Of a stretch of DNA of 64,000 nucleotides, positions 39,538-50,013 are shown one piece after another. How positions within the stretch are numbered: the stretch's first letter is position 1; every line of letters begins with the position of its first letter. Source of the stretch: Verrucomicrobiia bacterium (lineage in GTDB: Bacteria > Verrucomicrobiota > Verrucomicrobiia > Opitutales > Opitutaceae); assembly GCA_011525695.1 (NCBI GenBank), contig WYBX01000042.1, positions 28,961-92,960 on the forward strand. The letters run 5' to 3'. Position numbers and translations under genes: made by a program. Below the pieces are notes generated by a model. It was not told where the DNA came from. It did no database searches and saw only the letters and a program-made list of their open reading frames with translations.

Positions 39538-41241
39538 TCAGAGCCAGTCGAGTTGGAGCTGGACGTCGGATTTTTCCCAGGCTGCGGCGAATTCCCGCTC
39601 CACGAAGGCGGCGGCATCCTGCTTTTCCTGGGCGCGCAGGGCCTGCATCAGGCCAAACAGCGACCAGCCATTGCGGGGAAACTCGGCCAGATCGGCGCGA
39701 AATTCCTTTTCAGCCTCGGCTGCCTGTCCGGTCTCGAGCAGCGCGGCAGCGAGGGTTTGCCGGGTGGGATACCACCAGAACGACGGCTCCATGTACGGCA
39801 GCGCGTGCTCGGCGGCGACCGCCTCCCGGAGCCGGGCGATCCGCTGGTCATGCCGGCCCTGGGCCGCCGCCGCGCTGGCGTGGGCGAGATGCCGGGCAAC
39901 CATCAGCGTGGGCGACGCGGGGAACGCGGGGTTGTCGACGGCCTTCACCTCGGCGGAATTGGCGAGTTCGTCGAGCCGGGCCGCCTCGCGGGCGGCGGCC
40001 GCTGCGTCGCCCTTGGCCGCAAAGGCGCGGGCGCGGGCATACCGCCAGATCGCCCGATCATAGGGCTGGTCGGCCGGCGGCTCCGACGATGCCAGCACGG
40101 CGTCCCAGCGGCCGAAGCGCAATTGCGTCACGAGCGGCAGCCAGGTGAAGCGGGGTTTCTCGACCACCGGCGTCCCGCACAGCGGAGAGAGTGCGTAGGA
40201 AGCCACCTGTTTCGCCGAGGCGAGGCTCTCCTCGGCCCGGCCCTGGAAGAGCTGCGCGAACCACAGGAAGTGCAGGTTGTGCGGATAATAGACCCCGGGA
40301 TAAAAACCCTGGATCTGGCAGGACGCGATGTACCTGCGGTCGGCCCGCGCGGCCTCCTCGTTGGCGTCCACGGCATCCTGATACTGGCCCGTCCGGATGT
40401 AGATGTGGGACGGCATGTGCACGAGGTGGCCGGCGGCGGGGGCGTAGCGGCGCAGGCGGGCGGCGCTGCGCAGTCCGCGATCCGGTTGCGGGCCGGCCTC
40501 GAGCAGGTGGATGTTGAGGTGATTCGCGCCGGGGTGGTCCGGGGCGCGGGCAAGCACCCCGTCGATCCGCCGGAGCGCATCGGCGATGATCGGCTTGGGG
40601 TTTGTCCGGTCGGCCTGCCAGTAGTCCCACGGCGTGGTGTTCATGATGGCATCGACGTAAAACACCGTGGCGTCATGGTCATCGGGATACGTTTCGGCGA
40701 CGCCGCGCATGGCCTCGGCGAAGGCGGCGTCGAGCGCGGGGCGTTCCTGGCTGTCGCCCGGGCGGGCGTAGCGGCGGGCGAGGGCGTCGATGTAGGCCTG
40801 TTCGCGCGTGCTGGCATTCGCCTTGCGCTTCAGAGCCTCCTGCAGGGCTGCCCAGGCCGGCGCGGCGGCCTCCGGGCTCATCGGCGCGTTGATGTGCGGG
40901 CCATGGGCGAACGCCTCGCCCCAGTGCGGCATCGCGGCCTGCGGATCGAGTTCCGCGGCGGCGCGGAACGACCGGATTGCCTCCCGGTGGTTGAAATTGA
41001 AAAGCAGCATCAGCCCCTGATCGAAGTAACGCTGGGCCTTCGGCACTCTTGTCGTGATCGGATGGTGATGCCGGCCGAGTTCCTCGAAGACCGGCGCAGG
41101 CTGGGCGGGGTCCGAGGGAACGGCTGCGCTGGCGAGGCTGGCGCCGGCAGCGAGGCCGAGCAACCGGAACAAGCGGTGGAAGGCGGGGCGCGAGGGGCGC
41201 ACGAACCGCTGACGGACAGGGTGAATCAGGGGAGCAGGCAT
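39538..41241 (-). CDS. large tetratricopeptide-repeat protein, exported
   Basis: A 567-residue TPR protein with a signal peptide (about 1-40, ending near ASAAVPSDP). After it comes the motif HHHPITTRVPKAQRYFDQGL, which opens a well-known family of exported TPR proteins of unknown function, followed by FNHREAIRSFRAAAELDP (a clear TPR) and AMPHWGEAFAHGPHINAP. Further TPR-like helical pairs occupy most of the protein (for instance around 250-310 and 430-540). Conserved His, Trp and Cys in the family suggest metal or ligand binding, not known. ATG at 41241 is taken because the signal peptide follows. It precedes sorA on the same strand. Confidence 0.82.
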   Translation of the reverse strand: MPAPLIHPVRQRFVRPSRPAFHRLFRLLGLAAGASLASAAVPSDPAQPAPVFEELGRHHHPITTRVPKAQRYFDQGLMLLFNFNHREAIRSFRAAAELDPQAAMPHWGEAFAHGPHINAPMSPEAAAPAWAALQEALKRKANASTREQAYIDALARRYARPGDSQERPALDAAFAEAMRGVAETYPDDHDATVFYVDAIMNTTPWDYWQADRTNPKPIIADALRRIDGVLARAPDHPGANHLNIHLLEAGPQPDRGLRSAARLRRYAPAAGHLVHMPSHIYIRTGQYQDAVDANEEAARADRRYIASCQIQGFYPGVYYPHNLHFLWFAQLFQGRAEESLASAKQVASYALSPLCGTPVVEKPRFTWLPLVTQLRFGRWDAVLASSEPPADQPYDRAIWRYARARAFAAKGDAAAAAREAARLDELANSAEVKAVDNPAFPASPTLMVARHLAHASAAAAQGRHDQRIARLREAVAAEHALPYMEPSFWWYPTRQTLAAALLETGQAAEAEKEFRADLAEFPRNGWSLFGLMQALRAQEKQDAAAFVEREFAAAWEKSDVQLQLDWL

Positions 41242-41355
41242 GGTGGGATGAGTCCGGGCCGCCCTTGATTGGGTGCCGGACGCGGTCACCTTGTACTGCA
41301 GGCGGCGAAAAGCGGGAATGGGCCGATCGGCCACCCGGCTTCCTGCTGCCCCGGT

Positions 41356-41814
41356 TCAGCTGGCTGCGAGGCCGGCCTCGGCGACGTGTCCCAGTCTCGC
41401 GAGCAGCGACTGCCCCCGCGCAGCGAGATTGTCGCTCACGACCTCAGCCGCGTGCGCAAAGGCCACGGCGTCCTCGTGCCTCATCCCGCCATGCTGCATG
41501 AGGAAGGCCTCGCCGTCCTCACCCAGCCATGGTTCCAGTTCAGCCACGGCACCAATGAACGCGACGGCGAGCAGCTCCGCGTCGAACCCGGTTGCCTCCA
41601 TGAGCTCATGGTCCAACACGCGGTCGAGTCCGCACGTATCCAGGCACCGTCGTGGATCATCGCCCAGCGTTTCCAGCGCATAATCACTCAACATCGTGGC
41701 GAGCTCGACGGCCCGAATCAGGCAGGGCGCGGCCTCCACGGAGGTCTGAACGGATTTCTCCCGCAGCAAAGCATTCAACCAGCTCCCCAGGTGGAGCGAA
41801 AAACTTGCGTCCAT
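41356..41814 (-). CDS. hypothetical helical protein
   Basis: A 152-residue protein I do not recognise. It is acidic, mostly helical by composition, with a scattered Cys/His set (Cys31, Cys57 and Cys61 in DDPRRCLDTCGLD, several His at 110-115) but no known metal motif. It has no signal peptide or membrane segment. Repeated Ala/Leu-rich helices at the C-terminus (AFAHAAEVVSDNLAARGQSL) are suggestive of a helical bundle. The start ATG at 41814 is the first in frame. It stands alone between the TPR gene and a receiver-domain gene, with 211 bp of non-coding DNA upstream holding a hairpin. Confidence 0.55.
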   Translation of the reverse strand: MDASFSLHLGSWLNALLREKSVQTSVEAAPCLIRAVELATMLSDYALETLGDDPRRCLDTCGLDRVLDHELMEATGFDAELLAVAFIGAVAELEPWLGEDGEAFLMQHGGMRHEDAVAFAHAAEVVSDNLAARGQSLLARLGHVAEAGLAAS

Positions 41815-41974
41815 TCGCCAGCGAGTCGGAAAATCCTGACAAGGAAAGCGGATTTCGCTGGGGCGAGTTCCGGCTTGTGGCGTGGGAGGAATCGGGACGA
41901 ATGGTCGGTCGAAGGCAGGGTGGGGCCGTCATGTCAGCCACGGCGGTAGGGCGGGTCGATTTGACCTCCCCCGG

Positions 41975-41995
41975 GGTCAGGTCGGAGACCTGACC
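41975..41995. repeat. CTCCG-loop hairpin upstream of the 41.4-kb gene
   Basis: Arms GGTCAGGT (41975-41982) and ACCTGACC (41988-41995) pair perfectly around CGGAG, which is CTCCG on the other strand. The loop is the same as in the repeats at 21.5, 26.1 and 31.7 kb but the stem is entirely different. It sits in a 211-bp gap that has no gene. Confidence 0.6.
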
Positions 41996-42025
41996 TACTG
42001 GGCGGGCGTTGTAAGGCTGCCACGG

Positions 42026-42442
42026 TTACGCGGCGCTCGGCAGGGCACCGAGTTCGCGCAGGAGCGAGGCAAGCCGGGCGGGTTCGGGAAACTTCATCAG
42101 GTAGGCGTCTGCGCCCAGCGACTTGGCCCGATCGATGTCGGCCGGGATATCGGAGCCGGTAAGCATTACCACCTTGAGCTTTGCGAGCGAGGGATGGCGT
42201 TTGATCTCCGCGAGTGCCTCAAACCCGCCCATCCGCGGCATCCGGATATCCAAGAACAGGACACAAGGCACCTGGCCGCCGAAAGTGGCGCCATTCAGGA
42301 ACTCCAGCAGTTCCTCGCCGTCCGCGACCCCGATGATCGGATTGGTCACGCCGGCACTGACGAGGCTGCGCCTCAACAGGTAAACGTCTGCAGCTTCATC
42401 GTCGGCGACGAGAATCGGAGGAAGGGCGGAGGAGGTCGGCAT
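42026..42442 (-). CDS. CheY-like single-domain response regulator
   Basis: Receiver domain with no output domain, 138 residues. Acidic pocket DDE near residue 14, phospho-acceptor Asp in VLFLDIRMPRMGG (about 64-66), conserved Thr in VMLTGSD (about 93-96) and Lys in YLMKFPEP (about 117). It resembles the Rcp1-type receivers that pair with phytochrome or hybrid kinases, judging from the DVYLLRRSLVSAG helix. Such stand-alone proteins act by phospho-relay or protein contact. No kinase is nearby. The ATG at 42442 starts 12 residues before the first beta strand; an ATG/GTG 14 codons upstream is in frame. Confidence 0.87.
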   Translation of the reverse strand: MPTSSALPPILVADDEAADVYLLRRSLVSAGVTNPIIGVADGEELLEFLNGATFGGQVPCVLFLDIRMPRMGGFEALAEIKRHPSLAKLKVVMLTGSDIPADIDRAKSLGADAYLMKFPEPARLASLLRELGALPSAA

Positions 42443-42613
42443 CAACGAGCTTGGGCTCGAGGACCACAACAACGCCCCAACCAATCGGGGTTAAGCGCAA
42501 ACCGAGTGGAAAACGCCGGACCGTCGGATAGGGAGTTTTCCGAGGCCGCGTGCGGCGGGCCGCGCCAGCGGGATTGCGGGGCACCGGTCGAAGCCGGAGG
42601 CCGCCGCGAGGGA

Positions 42614-45600
42614 TCAGCCGACCCAGGCGCGGGCGTTGTGGAAGAGCTGCATCCAGGGCGACTCCTCCGGCCATTCGGGAGGATGCCAGCTCATCGCCAC
42701 GGTGCGATGCACCCGTTCGGGATGCGGCATCATGATGGTCACCCGACCGGTCGTGCTGGTCAGCGCGGTAATCCCGAAGGGCGAACCGTTCGGATTGAGC
42801 GGATACAGGGTGGTGACCTGGTGGTGGTTGTCGACGTAGCGGGCGGCAACGAGCCCCGAAGCGGAGCACCGCTGGGCTGCGGCAGAATCCGTGAACTCGG
42901 CATAGCCTTCGCCATGGGCCACCGCGATCGGTATCACCGAGCCGGCCATGCCGGCGAACAGGACGCTCGGGCTCGGCTCGATCCGCAGGGAGACGAACCG
43001 GCTCTCGTAGCGCTCGGATTTGTTCTGCACGAAGTGCGGCCAGTGGCCGGCCCCCGGGATGATTTCGTGGAGATTGCTCATCATCTGGCAGCCGTTGCAC
43101 ACCCCGAGCGCAAAGGCATCCTCGCGTTCGAAGAAGGCGGCGAACTCGGCGCGGGCCCGCGGGTTGAACAGCACGCTTTTCGCCCAGCCTTCGCCGGCGC
43201 CCAGCACATCGCCATAGCTGAAGCCGCCGCACGCCGCCAGCCCGCTGAAATCCCGGAGCGAGATCCGTCCGCCGAGGATGTCGGTCATGTGGACATCGAT
43301 GGCGCTGAAACCGGCCCGCGTGAACGCTGCCGCCATCTCGACCTGGCCGTTGACCCCCTGCTCGCGCAGGATCGCGACCCGCGGACGGCTCCGCGTTTGC
43401 CGCGACAGCGTGCCTTCCGCCGCAGCCGGGTTGAAGGGAGTGATCTCGAAGGTGAGGTGGGGCCGGATGCCGGGATTTTCCCGCTCCAGCCGGAGCTGGT
43501 GTTCCTGCTCGGCACAGGCGGGATTGTCGCGGAGCATGGCAATCCGGCGCGTCACATCCGACCAGGTGTCGCGGAGACTGGACAGGCCGGCCTCGAACAG
43601 GAGCCGGCCACCCTGACGCACCCGCAGGGCGTGGCTGGAGTTGAGCGTCCCAATGCAGGTTGTGAGCGCCTCCAGCCCGTGTTCCCGGAGGATGGCATTG
43701 ACCGCCTTGAGCTCGGCGGTCCGCACCTGGAGGATGGCGCCGAGTTCCTCGTTGAAAATGACGCCAAACGGATCCCGGCCGGCGGGAAGTTCAAGATCCA
43801 CCCCGGTGTGGCCGGCAAACGCCATCTCCACGGCAGTCGCGAGCATCCCGCCGTCGGAGCGATCATGATACGCCAGGAGCCGCTTTTCCCGCCCCAGCTG
43901 CTGGATCGCATGCCAGAAATTCCGCAAGTCGGCCGGATGATCGACGTCCGGCGTCGCGGCGCCCAGCTGCGAGAGCACCTGGGCGAGAATCGATCCGCCG
44001 AGCCGATCCTGGCCGCGGCCCAAATCGATCAGGAGGAGGACGGTCGGGCCGATCTTCTCGGTCCCCGTGTCCGCCCCCGCCGGATCATGGCGGAGCTGGG
44101 GAGTCAGCGACAAACGGATGTCCTGCACGGCTGCAAAGGCGGACACGATCAGTGAAACCGGCGCCGTGACCCGGCGGCGTTCGCCGCCCTCGTCCCAGAC
44201 GGTGCTCATGCTCATCGAATCCTTCCCGACGGGAATGGTGATGCCGAGCGCGGGACAGAGTTCGAGCCCGACGGCCTGGACCGCGGCGTAAAGGTCGGCG
44301 CCATCGCCCGGCTGGACAGGGGCGGCCATCCAGTTGGCCGAAAGGTTCACCCGGCCAAGCTCGCCGATCTGCGCCGCGGCGAGGTTGGTCAGGGCCTCGC
44401 CGACCGCGAGCCGGGCCGAGGCGGCGGCGTCGTTGACCGCGACCGGAGTACGCTCGCCCATGGCCAGCGCCTCGCCGGTATGGACGTCGAAGGTGGCGGC
44501 AGTCACGCCGCAATCCGCGACCGGCACCTGCCAGGGTCCCACCATCTGATCGCGGCAGATCAGGCCGCCGACGGTCCGGTCACCGATGGAGATCAGGAAG
44601 GTCTTGTCGGCGACGGCCGGGTGGGAGAGTACGCGGCGGACGGCTTCCGGGAGTGCGATGCCGCCGAGGTCCAGCGGTTGGAGCAGGCGCGGCCGGGATT
44701 GATCGGTGCGATGCATCCGCGGCGGCTTGCCGAGCAGGACTTCGAGCGGGAGATCGATGGGCGTGTTGTGGAAGTGAGGATCCTCGAGCACCAGCCGCCG
44801 TTCGGCGGTTGCCTCGCCGACAATCGCGAAGGGGCAGCGCTCGCGATTGCAGTAGCCCGCAAACTCGTCCATCCGTGCAGCCGGAACGGCGAGGACGTAC
44901 CGCTCCTGGGATTCGTTGCACCAGAGTTCGAGCGGACTCATCCCTGGCTCATCGTTCGGAATCTGGCGCAGGTCGAAACGGCCGCCGCGGCCGCCATCGT
45001 TGACCAGTTCAGGCAGCGCATTGGAGAGCCCGCCGGCGCCAACGTCATGGATGAACGAGATGGGATTGTCGGCTCCCAGCGCCCAGCAGCGGTCGATGAC
45101 CTCCTGGCAGCGCCGCTGCATCTCGGCATTATCGCGCTGCACGCTGGCAAAATCGAGGTCCTCGTCGCCGTGGCCGCTGGCCAGTGAACTGGCGGCGCCT
45201 CCGCCCAGCCCGATGTTCATGGCGGGGCCTCCGAGGACCACGAGCTTGTCGCCGGGGTTGATGGCTCCCTTTCGCACGTGCATTTCGCGAATGTTGCCGA
45301 GCCCGCCGGCGAGCATGATCGGCTTGTGGTAGCCGCGTAATTCCAGCTGCGTTACGGGAACGGAACCCTGAACTCCGAACCCCGAACTCTGAACCGAGGC
45401 GGCCGGGACCGCCGCTTCGAAAGTGCGGAAGTAGCCGTTGATGGCGGGCCGGCCGAACTCGTTGTTGAAGGCGGCGCCGCCGAGCGGACCCTCGATCATG
45501 ATGTCGAGCGCGGAGACGATCCGGTTCGGCTTCCCGGAGTCGATTTCCCATGGCTGGACTGCGCCCGGCAGCCTGAGGTTCGACACCGTGAACCCGGTCA

Positions 45601-46594
45601 GGCCGGCCTTCGGCCGGGCGCCACGGCCGGTCGCCCCCTCGTCGCGAATCTCGCCGCCGGAACCGGTGGCGGCGCCGGGAAAGGGTGAAATGGCGGTCGG
45701 ATGATTGTGGGTCTCCACCTTGCAGAGGAGGTGGATGGGCTCCTCGTGCGCCGCGAATTCGCCGGATTTCGGATCGACGAAGAACCGGCCGCCGCGCGAT
45801 CCCTCCAGCACGGCGGCATTGTCCTTGTAGGCGGAAAGGATGCCCCCACTGTGCTGCTCGAACGTGTGCCGGATCATCTGGAACAGCGAGCGGTCGCGGG
45901 CGCGGCCGTCGATCTCCCAGCTGCCGTTGAAAATCTTGTGCCGGCAGTGCTCCGAGTTCGCTTGCGCGAACATCATCAATTCGACGTCGTGCGGGTCGCG
46001 GCCCAGGCCCTGGAACGCCTTGACGAGATAGTCGATTTCATCGTCGGCGAGTGCCAGGCCAAGCACGAGATTCGCGCGCTCGAGCGCCGGACGGCCCTCC
46101 GCGATCACCGGAACAGCAGCCATGGCCCGCGGCGTGTCGTGGCTGAAGAGGACCTCGAGGCTTTCGATGTCGGGAAATACCGTCTGGGTCATCCGATCGT
46201 GCAGCCGGGCAGCGAGGAGGGCTCGCTGGCTGGTGGAGAGCGCGCCACCGGTGTCGACGGTGTAGGCAATTGCCCGCTCGATCCGCCGGATCGGCACCAG
46301 CCCGCAGATGTGGGCAATGTCGGTCGCCTTGGACGACCAGGGTGAGATGGTCCCCGGTCGCGGGGCGACGACCTGCAGCAGGCCGGTGACGGGGGCGGAC
46401 GCCCGGCTCGGGCCATAAGTGAGAATTGCCTCGAGGACGGTCCGCTGCGCCGCGGTCAGGTCGCCGGCGATCTCCGCGACATGGATGAAATCGGCGGCCA
46501 GCGCCCGGACGGGGACTCCGGCGGCATGGAGATCCTGCACAAGTTTCTGGAGGCGAAAGGCCGAGAGCGCCGGTGAGCCGCGGAGAATCAGCAT
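42614..46594 (-). CDS. purL: phosphoribosylformylglycinamidine synthase (long, one-chain form)
   Basis: ATP- and glutamine-dependent fourth step of purine synthesis (FGAR to FGAM). The 1,326-residue protein combines the N-terminal and linker domains, two AIR-synthase-like ATP-binding halves (e.g. [20 protein letters not shown] near 391-410; [19 protein letters not shown] near 909-927) and a C-terminal glutamine amidotransferase with the nucleophile in GVCNGCQMM (about Cys1168) and HGEGYAEF near 1223. A five-unit heptanucleotide repeat at 45363-45397 lies inside the coding region and encodes about 15-18 extra residues ([12 protein letters not shown]) before RGYHKPIML, in a place where relatives are short. 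ATG at 46594 is chosen; the frame extends upstream. It is divergent from purF. Confidence 0.95.
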   Translation of the reverse strand: MLILRGSPALSAFRLQKLVQDLHAAGVPVRALAADFIHVAEIAGDLTAAQRTVLEAILTYGPSRASAPVTGLLQVVAPRPGTISPWSSKATDIAHICGLVPIRRIERAIAYTVDTGGALSTSQRALLAARLHDRMTQTVFPDIESLEVLFSHDTPRAMAAVPVIAEGRPALERANLVLGLALADDEIDYLVKAFQGLGRDPHDVELMMFAQANSEHCRHKIFNGSWEIDGRARDRSLFQMIRHTFEQHSGGILSAYKDNAAVLEGSRGGRFFVDPKSGEFAAHEEPIHLLCKVETHNHPTAISPFPGAATGSGGEIRDEGATGRGARPKAGLTGFTVSNLRLPGAVQPWEIDSGKPNRIVSALDIMIEGPLGGAAFNNEFGRPAINGYFRTFEAAVPAASVQSSGFGVQGSVPVTQLELRGYHKPIMLAGGLGNIREMHVRKGAINPGDKLVVLGGPAMNIGLGGGAASSLASGHGDEDLDFASVQRDNAEMQRRCQEVIDRCWALGADNPISFIHDVGAGGLSNALPELVNDGGRGGRFDLRQIPNDEPGMSPLELWCNESQERYVLAVPAARMDEFAGYCNRERCPFAIVGEATAERRLVLEDPHFHNTPIDLPLEVLLGKPPRMHRTDQSRPRLLQPLDLGGIALPEAVRRVLSHPAVADKTFLISIGDRTVGGLICRDQMVGPWQVPVADCGVTAATFDVHTGEALAMGERTPVAVNDAAASARLAVGEALTNLAAAQIGELGRVNLSANWMAAPVQPGDGADLYAAVQAVGLELCPALGITIPVGKDSMSMSTVWDEGGERRRVTAPVSLIVSAFAAVQDIRLSLTPQLRHDPAGADTGTEKIGPTVLLLIDLGRGQDRLGGSILAQVLSQLGAATPDVDHPADLRNFWHAIQQLGREKRLLAYHDRSDGGMLATAVEMAFAGHTGVDLELPAGRDPFGVIFNEELGAILQVRTAELKAVNAILREHGLEALTTCIGTLNSSHALRVRQGGRLLFEAGLSSLRDTWSDVTRRIAMLRDNPACAEQEHQLRLERENPGIRPHLTFEITPFNPAAAEGTLSRQTRSRPRVAILREQGVNGQVEMAAAFTRAGFSAIDVHMTDILGGRISLRDFSGLAACGGFSYGDVLGAGEGWAKSVLFNPRARAEFAAFFEREDAFALGVCNGCQMMSNLHEIIPGAGHWPHFVQNKSERYESRFVSLRIEPSPSVLFAGMAGSVIPIAVAHGEGYAEFTDSAAAQRCSASGLVAARYVDNHHQVTTLYPLNPNGSPFGITALTSTTGRVTIMMPHPERVHRTVAMSWHPPEWPEESPWMQLFHNARAWVG
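45363..45397. repeat. heptanucleotide tandem repeat inside purL
   Basis: Five units on the plus strand: GAACCCT, GAACTCC, GAACCCC, GAACTCT, GAACCGA. The unit length is not a multiple of three, so a change of one unit would shift the purL frame. The protein segment encoded is a Ser/Gly-rich insertion between two conserved blocks. Confidence 0.75.
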
Positions 46595-46826
46595 GGTGAA
46601 GTCCGGACGTTCACGAACAACGCCGGTGCGGTCAAGGAGTGAGGGGGAACGAGGGCTTTGCGATTCCGCGCCGCGGCAGAAAGCCGTTGACCAATTCAAC
46701 CGGGTCGCCGAGATGAGCGAGTTTCCGGATCCGATTGCTGATGCCAATTGATTCCAAGCAGCGACCTGCCAGCCCAACAGGCCCGAAACGGCCCGCCGGA
46801 CTCCCCCACGGCCAGGCGATTTTCCG
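46595..46826. promoter_or_regulatory. 232-bp divergent promoter region between purL and purF
   Basis: Contains the promoters of purL (minus) and purF-purM (plus). I see no strong palindrome of the PurR type and no recognisable riboswitch. A short AT-richer patch lies near 46737-46758 (TGATGCCAATTGATTCCAAG). Confidence 0.4.
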
Positions 46827-48734
46827 ATGAGCGATCGAATCACCCACGAATGTGGCGTCGCGATGGTCCGGCTGCTCAAGCCGCTTGCCTATTACCAGGA
46901 GAAGTACGGTACGCCACTCTGGGGGTTCACCAAGCTTTTCCTCCTGATGGAAAAGCAGCACAACCGCGGCCAGGACGGCGCCGGGGTGGCCTGCGTCAAA
47001 CTCGACATGCCGGCCGGGGCGCCATTCATGTTCCGCGAGCGGAACATCAAGTCGAATCCGCTCGATCGGATCTTTCGCGGGCTGCTCGGCCAGTACAACG
47101 CACACGTCTCCTCCGGGGTGATCCATCCCGAATTCACGCCCACGGTTAAGGCGAACTTCGATTTCGGCGGAGAGTTGCTGATGGGGCACCTGAGGTATGG
47201 CACCAGCGGGGGTTACAACATCTCCTCCTGCCATCCCTATTTCCGCCGCAGTCCCTGGGCGACGCGCAATCTCGCCCTCTGCGGCAATTTCAACCTCACC
47301 AACACCGCGACCCTCAACCGCTCGCTCATCGCGATGGGCCAGCATCCGATCTTCGAGACGGACACGCAGGCCATCCTCGAGAAGATCGGGTTCTTCCTCG
47401 ATGAGGAACACGAGGACATCTACCGCTTCCTCCGCAAGCGCGACCTTTCCGGCGAGGAGCTTTCGCGCCGGATCAGTGACGACCTGGACGTGACGCGCGT
47501 CATCACCCGCGCGGCGGAGAACTGGGATGGCGGCTACGTGCTCGGCGGGCTGATCGGCAATGGCGATTGCTTCGTGGTCCGGGATCCGTCGGGCATCCGG
47601 CCGTGTTTCTGGTTCCAGAACGAGGAGGTGGTGGCCTTCGCTTCGGAGCGGGCGCCGCTGATGACCGTGTTCGATCTCGAGGCGGCCGAGGTGCAGGAGA
47701 TCACGCCCGGCAACGTGGTCGTGATCAAGAAGCGCGGCACGGTCACCGACCAGCCTTTCACCGCCCCGATGGCCAAGACCCCATGCTCCTTCGAGAGGAT
47801 TTATTTCTCCCGGGGCAACGACGTGGACATTTACCGCGAGCGGCAGGCGCTGGGCGGCGGGCTGGCCGATCAGATCATCCGGGCAATCGACCACGACTGG
47901 GCGAACACCGTGTTCAGCTATATTCCGAACACATCGGAAACCGCCTTCTTCGGGCTGATGTCGGCGCTGCGGGCCCGGCGGCGGGACGAAGTGAAGTCGG
48001 CCATCCTCTCCGCCTGCCGGAGCGGCACTTTGGACGAGGCGCTGCTGGACGAACTCATCCTGCGCAACTGGCCCCGGGCGGAAAAGGTCGTCTCCAAGGA
48101 CATCAAGCTCCGCACGTTCATCGGCCAGGAGAACCTGCGCAACCAGCTCGCCAGCCACGTCTACGACATTACCTACGGCTCGATCCGCCCGGGGGTCGAC
48201 AACCTCGTGATCGTGGACGACTCGATTGTGCGCGGGACCACGCTGAGGCGTTCCATCCTCCGGATTCTGGCCCGGTTAAACCCGCGGAAGATCGTCATCG
48301 TGTCGACGGCGCCGCAAATCAGGTATCCGGACTGCTATGGCATCGACATGTCGGAACTCGGGAAATTCATCGCGTTCGAGGCGGCGGTGGAACTGATCCG
48401 GGATCGCGGTCAGGCTGATCTGCTCGACGAAATCTACGAGCTTTGCCGGAACGAGGTGACCAAGGGCGGCTCGGTGAATCACGTGCGCCGGATCTACGAT
48501 CCGTTCAGCCCGGAGGAGATTTCCGCCAAGATCGTCGAGCGGGTGCGGCCGAAGATCGAGTGGCAGGGCGAGATCCAAATCATCTTCCAGACGATCGAGA
48601 ACCTGCACGCCGCCGTGCCGAATCATCGCGGCGACTGGTATTTCACCGGCAAATACCCGACTCCGGGCGGCTATCACGTCGTGAACCAGGCCTACGTGAA
48701 TTATTACGAGAAGCAGGACGGCCGGGCGTACTGA
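46827..48734 (+). CDS. purF: amidophosphoribosyltransferase
   Basis: First committed step of purine synthesis: PRPP plus glutamine to phosphoribosylamine. The 635-residue product belongs to the long form found in Bacteroidetes and Verrucomicrobia. The class II glutaminase nucleophile is Cys9 in HECGV, followed by [10 protein letters not shown] (about 43-52) and a [11 protein letters not shown] region; the phosphoribosyltransferase site is [12 protein letters not shown] (about 461-472). An extra C-terminal stretch (about 540-635) beyond the E. coli-size enzyme is visible. No propeptide of size is seen, only eight residues. purM begins 5 bases after the stop, so they form an operon. Confidence 0.95.
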   Translation: MSDRITHECGVAMVRLLKPLAYYQEKYGTPLWGFTKLFLLMEKQHNRGQDGAGVACVKLDMPAGAPFMFRERNIKSNPLDRIFRGLLGQYNAHVSSGVIHPEFTPTVKANFDFGGELLMGHLRYGTSGGYNISSCHPYFRRSPWATRNLALCGNFNLTNTATLNRSLIAMGQHPIFETDTQAILEKIGFFLDEEHEDIYRFLRKRDLSGEELSRRISDDLDVTRVITRAAENWDGGYVLGGLIGNGDCFVVRDPSGIRPCFWFQNEEVVAFASERAPLMTVFDLEAAEVQEITPGNVVVIKKRGTVTDQPFTAPMAKTPCSFERIYFSRGNDVDIYRERQALGGGLADQIIRAIDHDWANTVFSYIPNTSETAFFGLMSALRARRRDEVKSAILSACRSGTLDEALLDELILRNWPRAEKVVSKDIKLRTFIGQENLRNQLASHVYDITYGSIRPGVDNLVIVDDSIVRGTTLRRSILRILARLNPRKIVIVSTAPQIRYPDCYGIDMSELGKFIAFEAAVELIRDRGQADLLDEIYELCRNEVTKGGSVNHVRRIYDPFSPEEISAKIVERVRPKIEWQGEIQIIFQTIENLHAAVPNHRGDWYFTGKYPTPGGYHVVNQAYVNYYEKQDGRAY

Positions 48735-48739
48735 ACATC

Positions 48740-49846
48740 ATGTCGCTCAGCTACGAATCCTCCGGCGTCCGTTACGACCAACTCGATGCGTTCAAGCGCG
48801 CCTGCCAGCAGGCGGCGCGCGCGACCGCCGGCGCCCTGGCCGCGCACGGTTATGCCGAACCGGCGGGCACGCGCGGCGAGAGTGCCTACCTGATCGAGGC
48901 CGGGGACCATCTGCTCGCCCACGTCGAGGAGGGCCTTGGCACCAAGAACCTCGTGGCCGATGCCGTCTATGCCGCGACCGGCAAATGCTACTATCGTGAG
49001 ATCGCGATCGATACGGTCGCGACGATCGTCAACGACCTCATCACCTGCGGCGCATTGCCGATTTCCGTGGCAATGCATGCAGCCGTGGGCGATTCGGGAT
49101 GGTTTGCCGACCGGACGCGCACGGAGGCGCTCGTGGCGGGGTTTGCCGAGGGCTGCCGGCTCGCCGGCGCGGTCTGGGGCGGTGGCGAGACGCCGACGCT
49201 CGGCGGGGTGGTCGAACCGGAAGCAATTGTGCTGGCGGGTTCCGCGATCGGAAAGATCTCCCCCAAGGAGCGGAGGATCACGGGTGATGTCCGCGCGGGC
49301 GACGGGATCCTTTTCCTCGCGAGTTCCGGGGTGCAGACCAACGGGCTTTCGCTCTGCCGCCGGATTGCGGCCCAGTTGCCGGAGGGCTATTCCACCCCGA
49401 TCGGCCATGGGGATCCGCGCACCTTCGGCGAGGCCCTGCTTGCCCCCTCGGTGATTTATGTGGGCTTCGCCCGTGAGTGTCAGCAGCGCGGATTAAAGCT
49501 GAACTACGTGGCGCACGTCACTGGCCACGGCTGGCGCAAGCTGATGCGACTGGAGGAACCGTTCGTGTATGAGATCACGAGCCCACGGCCGCTGCCGGCG
49601 CTTTTCGAATTCATCATGGAGGCGGGGCCGGTGGAACGGCGGGAGGCCTATGCCACGTTCAACATGGGGGTGGGCTTTGCGGCATTTGTCGCGGCAAGTG
49701 ACATCGAGCCGGCGCTGGCAGTCGCCCGGGACACGGGCTACGACGCCTGGCTGGCCGGGCGCGTGACGAAGGACGGGAACCGGAAGGCAGTGGTCGTGCC
49801 ATCGCTCGGGCTCACCTTCGAGGGCGACACCCTGCAGGTGCGCTGA
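48740..49846 (+). CDS. purM: phosphoribosylformylglycinamidine cyclo-ligase (AIR synthase)
   Basis: ATP-dependent ring closure of FGAM to AIR, the step after PurL. The 368-residue protein starts with the short N-terminal strand (YESSGVRYDQLDAFK) and has EGLGTKNLVADA near 72-83 in place of the usual DGVGTK, the metal/ATP region AIDTVATIVNDLITCGA near 100-116, and a GGGETPTLG segment near 150; the C-terminal domain has HVTGHGWRKL near 256. This is the divergent PurM form seen in Bacteroidetes/Verrucomicrobia. It follows purF by 5 bases. A small 5-bp hairpin (49874-49888) lies beyond the stop. Confidence 0.92.
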   Translation: MSLSYESSGVRYDQLDAFKRACQQAARATAGALAAHGYAEPAGTRGESAYLIEAGDHLLAHVEEGLGTKNLVADAVYAATGKCYYREIAIDTVATIVNDLITCGALPISVAMHAAVGDSGWFADRTRTEALVAGFAEGCRLAGAVWGGGETPTLGGVVEPEAIVLAGSAIGKISPKERRITGDVRAGDGILFLASSGVQTNGLSLCRRIAAQLPEGYSTPIGHGDPRTFGEALLAPSVIYVGFARECQQRGLKLNYVAHVTGHGWRKLMRLEEPFVYEITSPRPLPALFEFIMEAGPVERREAYATFNMGVGFAAFVAASDIEPALAVARDTGYDAWLAGRVTKDGNRKAVVVPSLGLTFEGDTLQVR

Positions 49847-50013
49847 GCGTGCCGGAACACAATCCTGTAGGATCGCCGCTTGTCGGCGGGCCTTCAATGC
49901 GCGACGATTTTGTCGTTCTTGGCGGCTGGGTCATGTCGGTCTAGACATCCCGGACTGGCTCTCCATGGTCACAGTCGCATTGAACGCGTGAAACTGTCCA
50001 CGCCAATCCCCCC

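Noticed and set aside
39466..41268. 600-codon plus-strand frame opposite the large TPR gene, and similar ones opposite purL (41882-44155) and the SBF-like gene (28387-29730, minus)
   Set aside because: Composition-driven antisense frames without motifs; the opposite genes carry family signatures.
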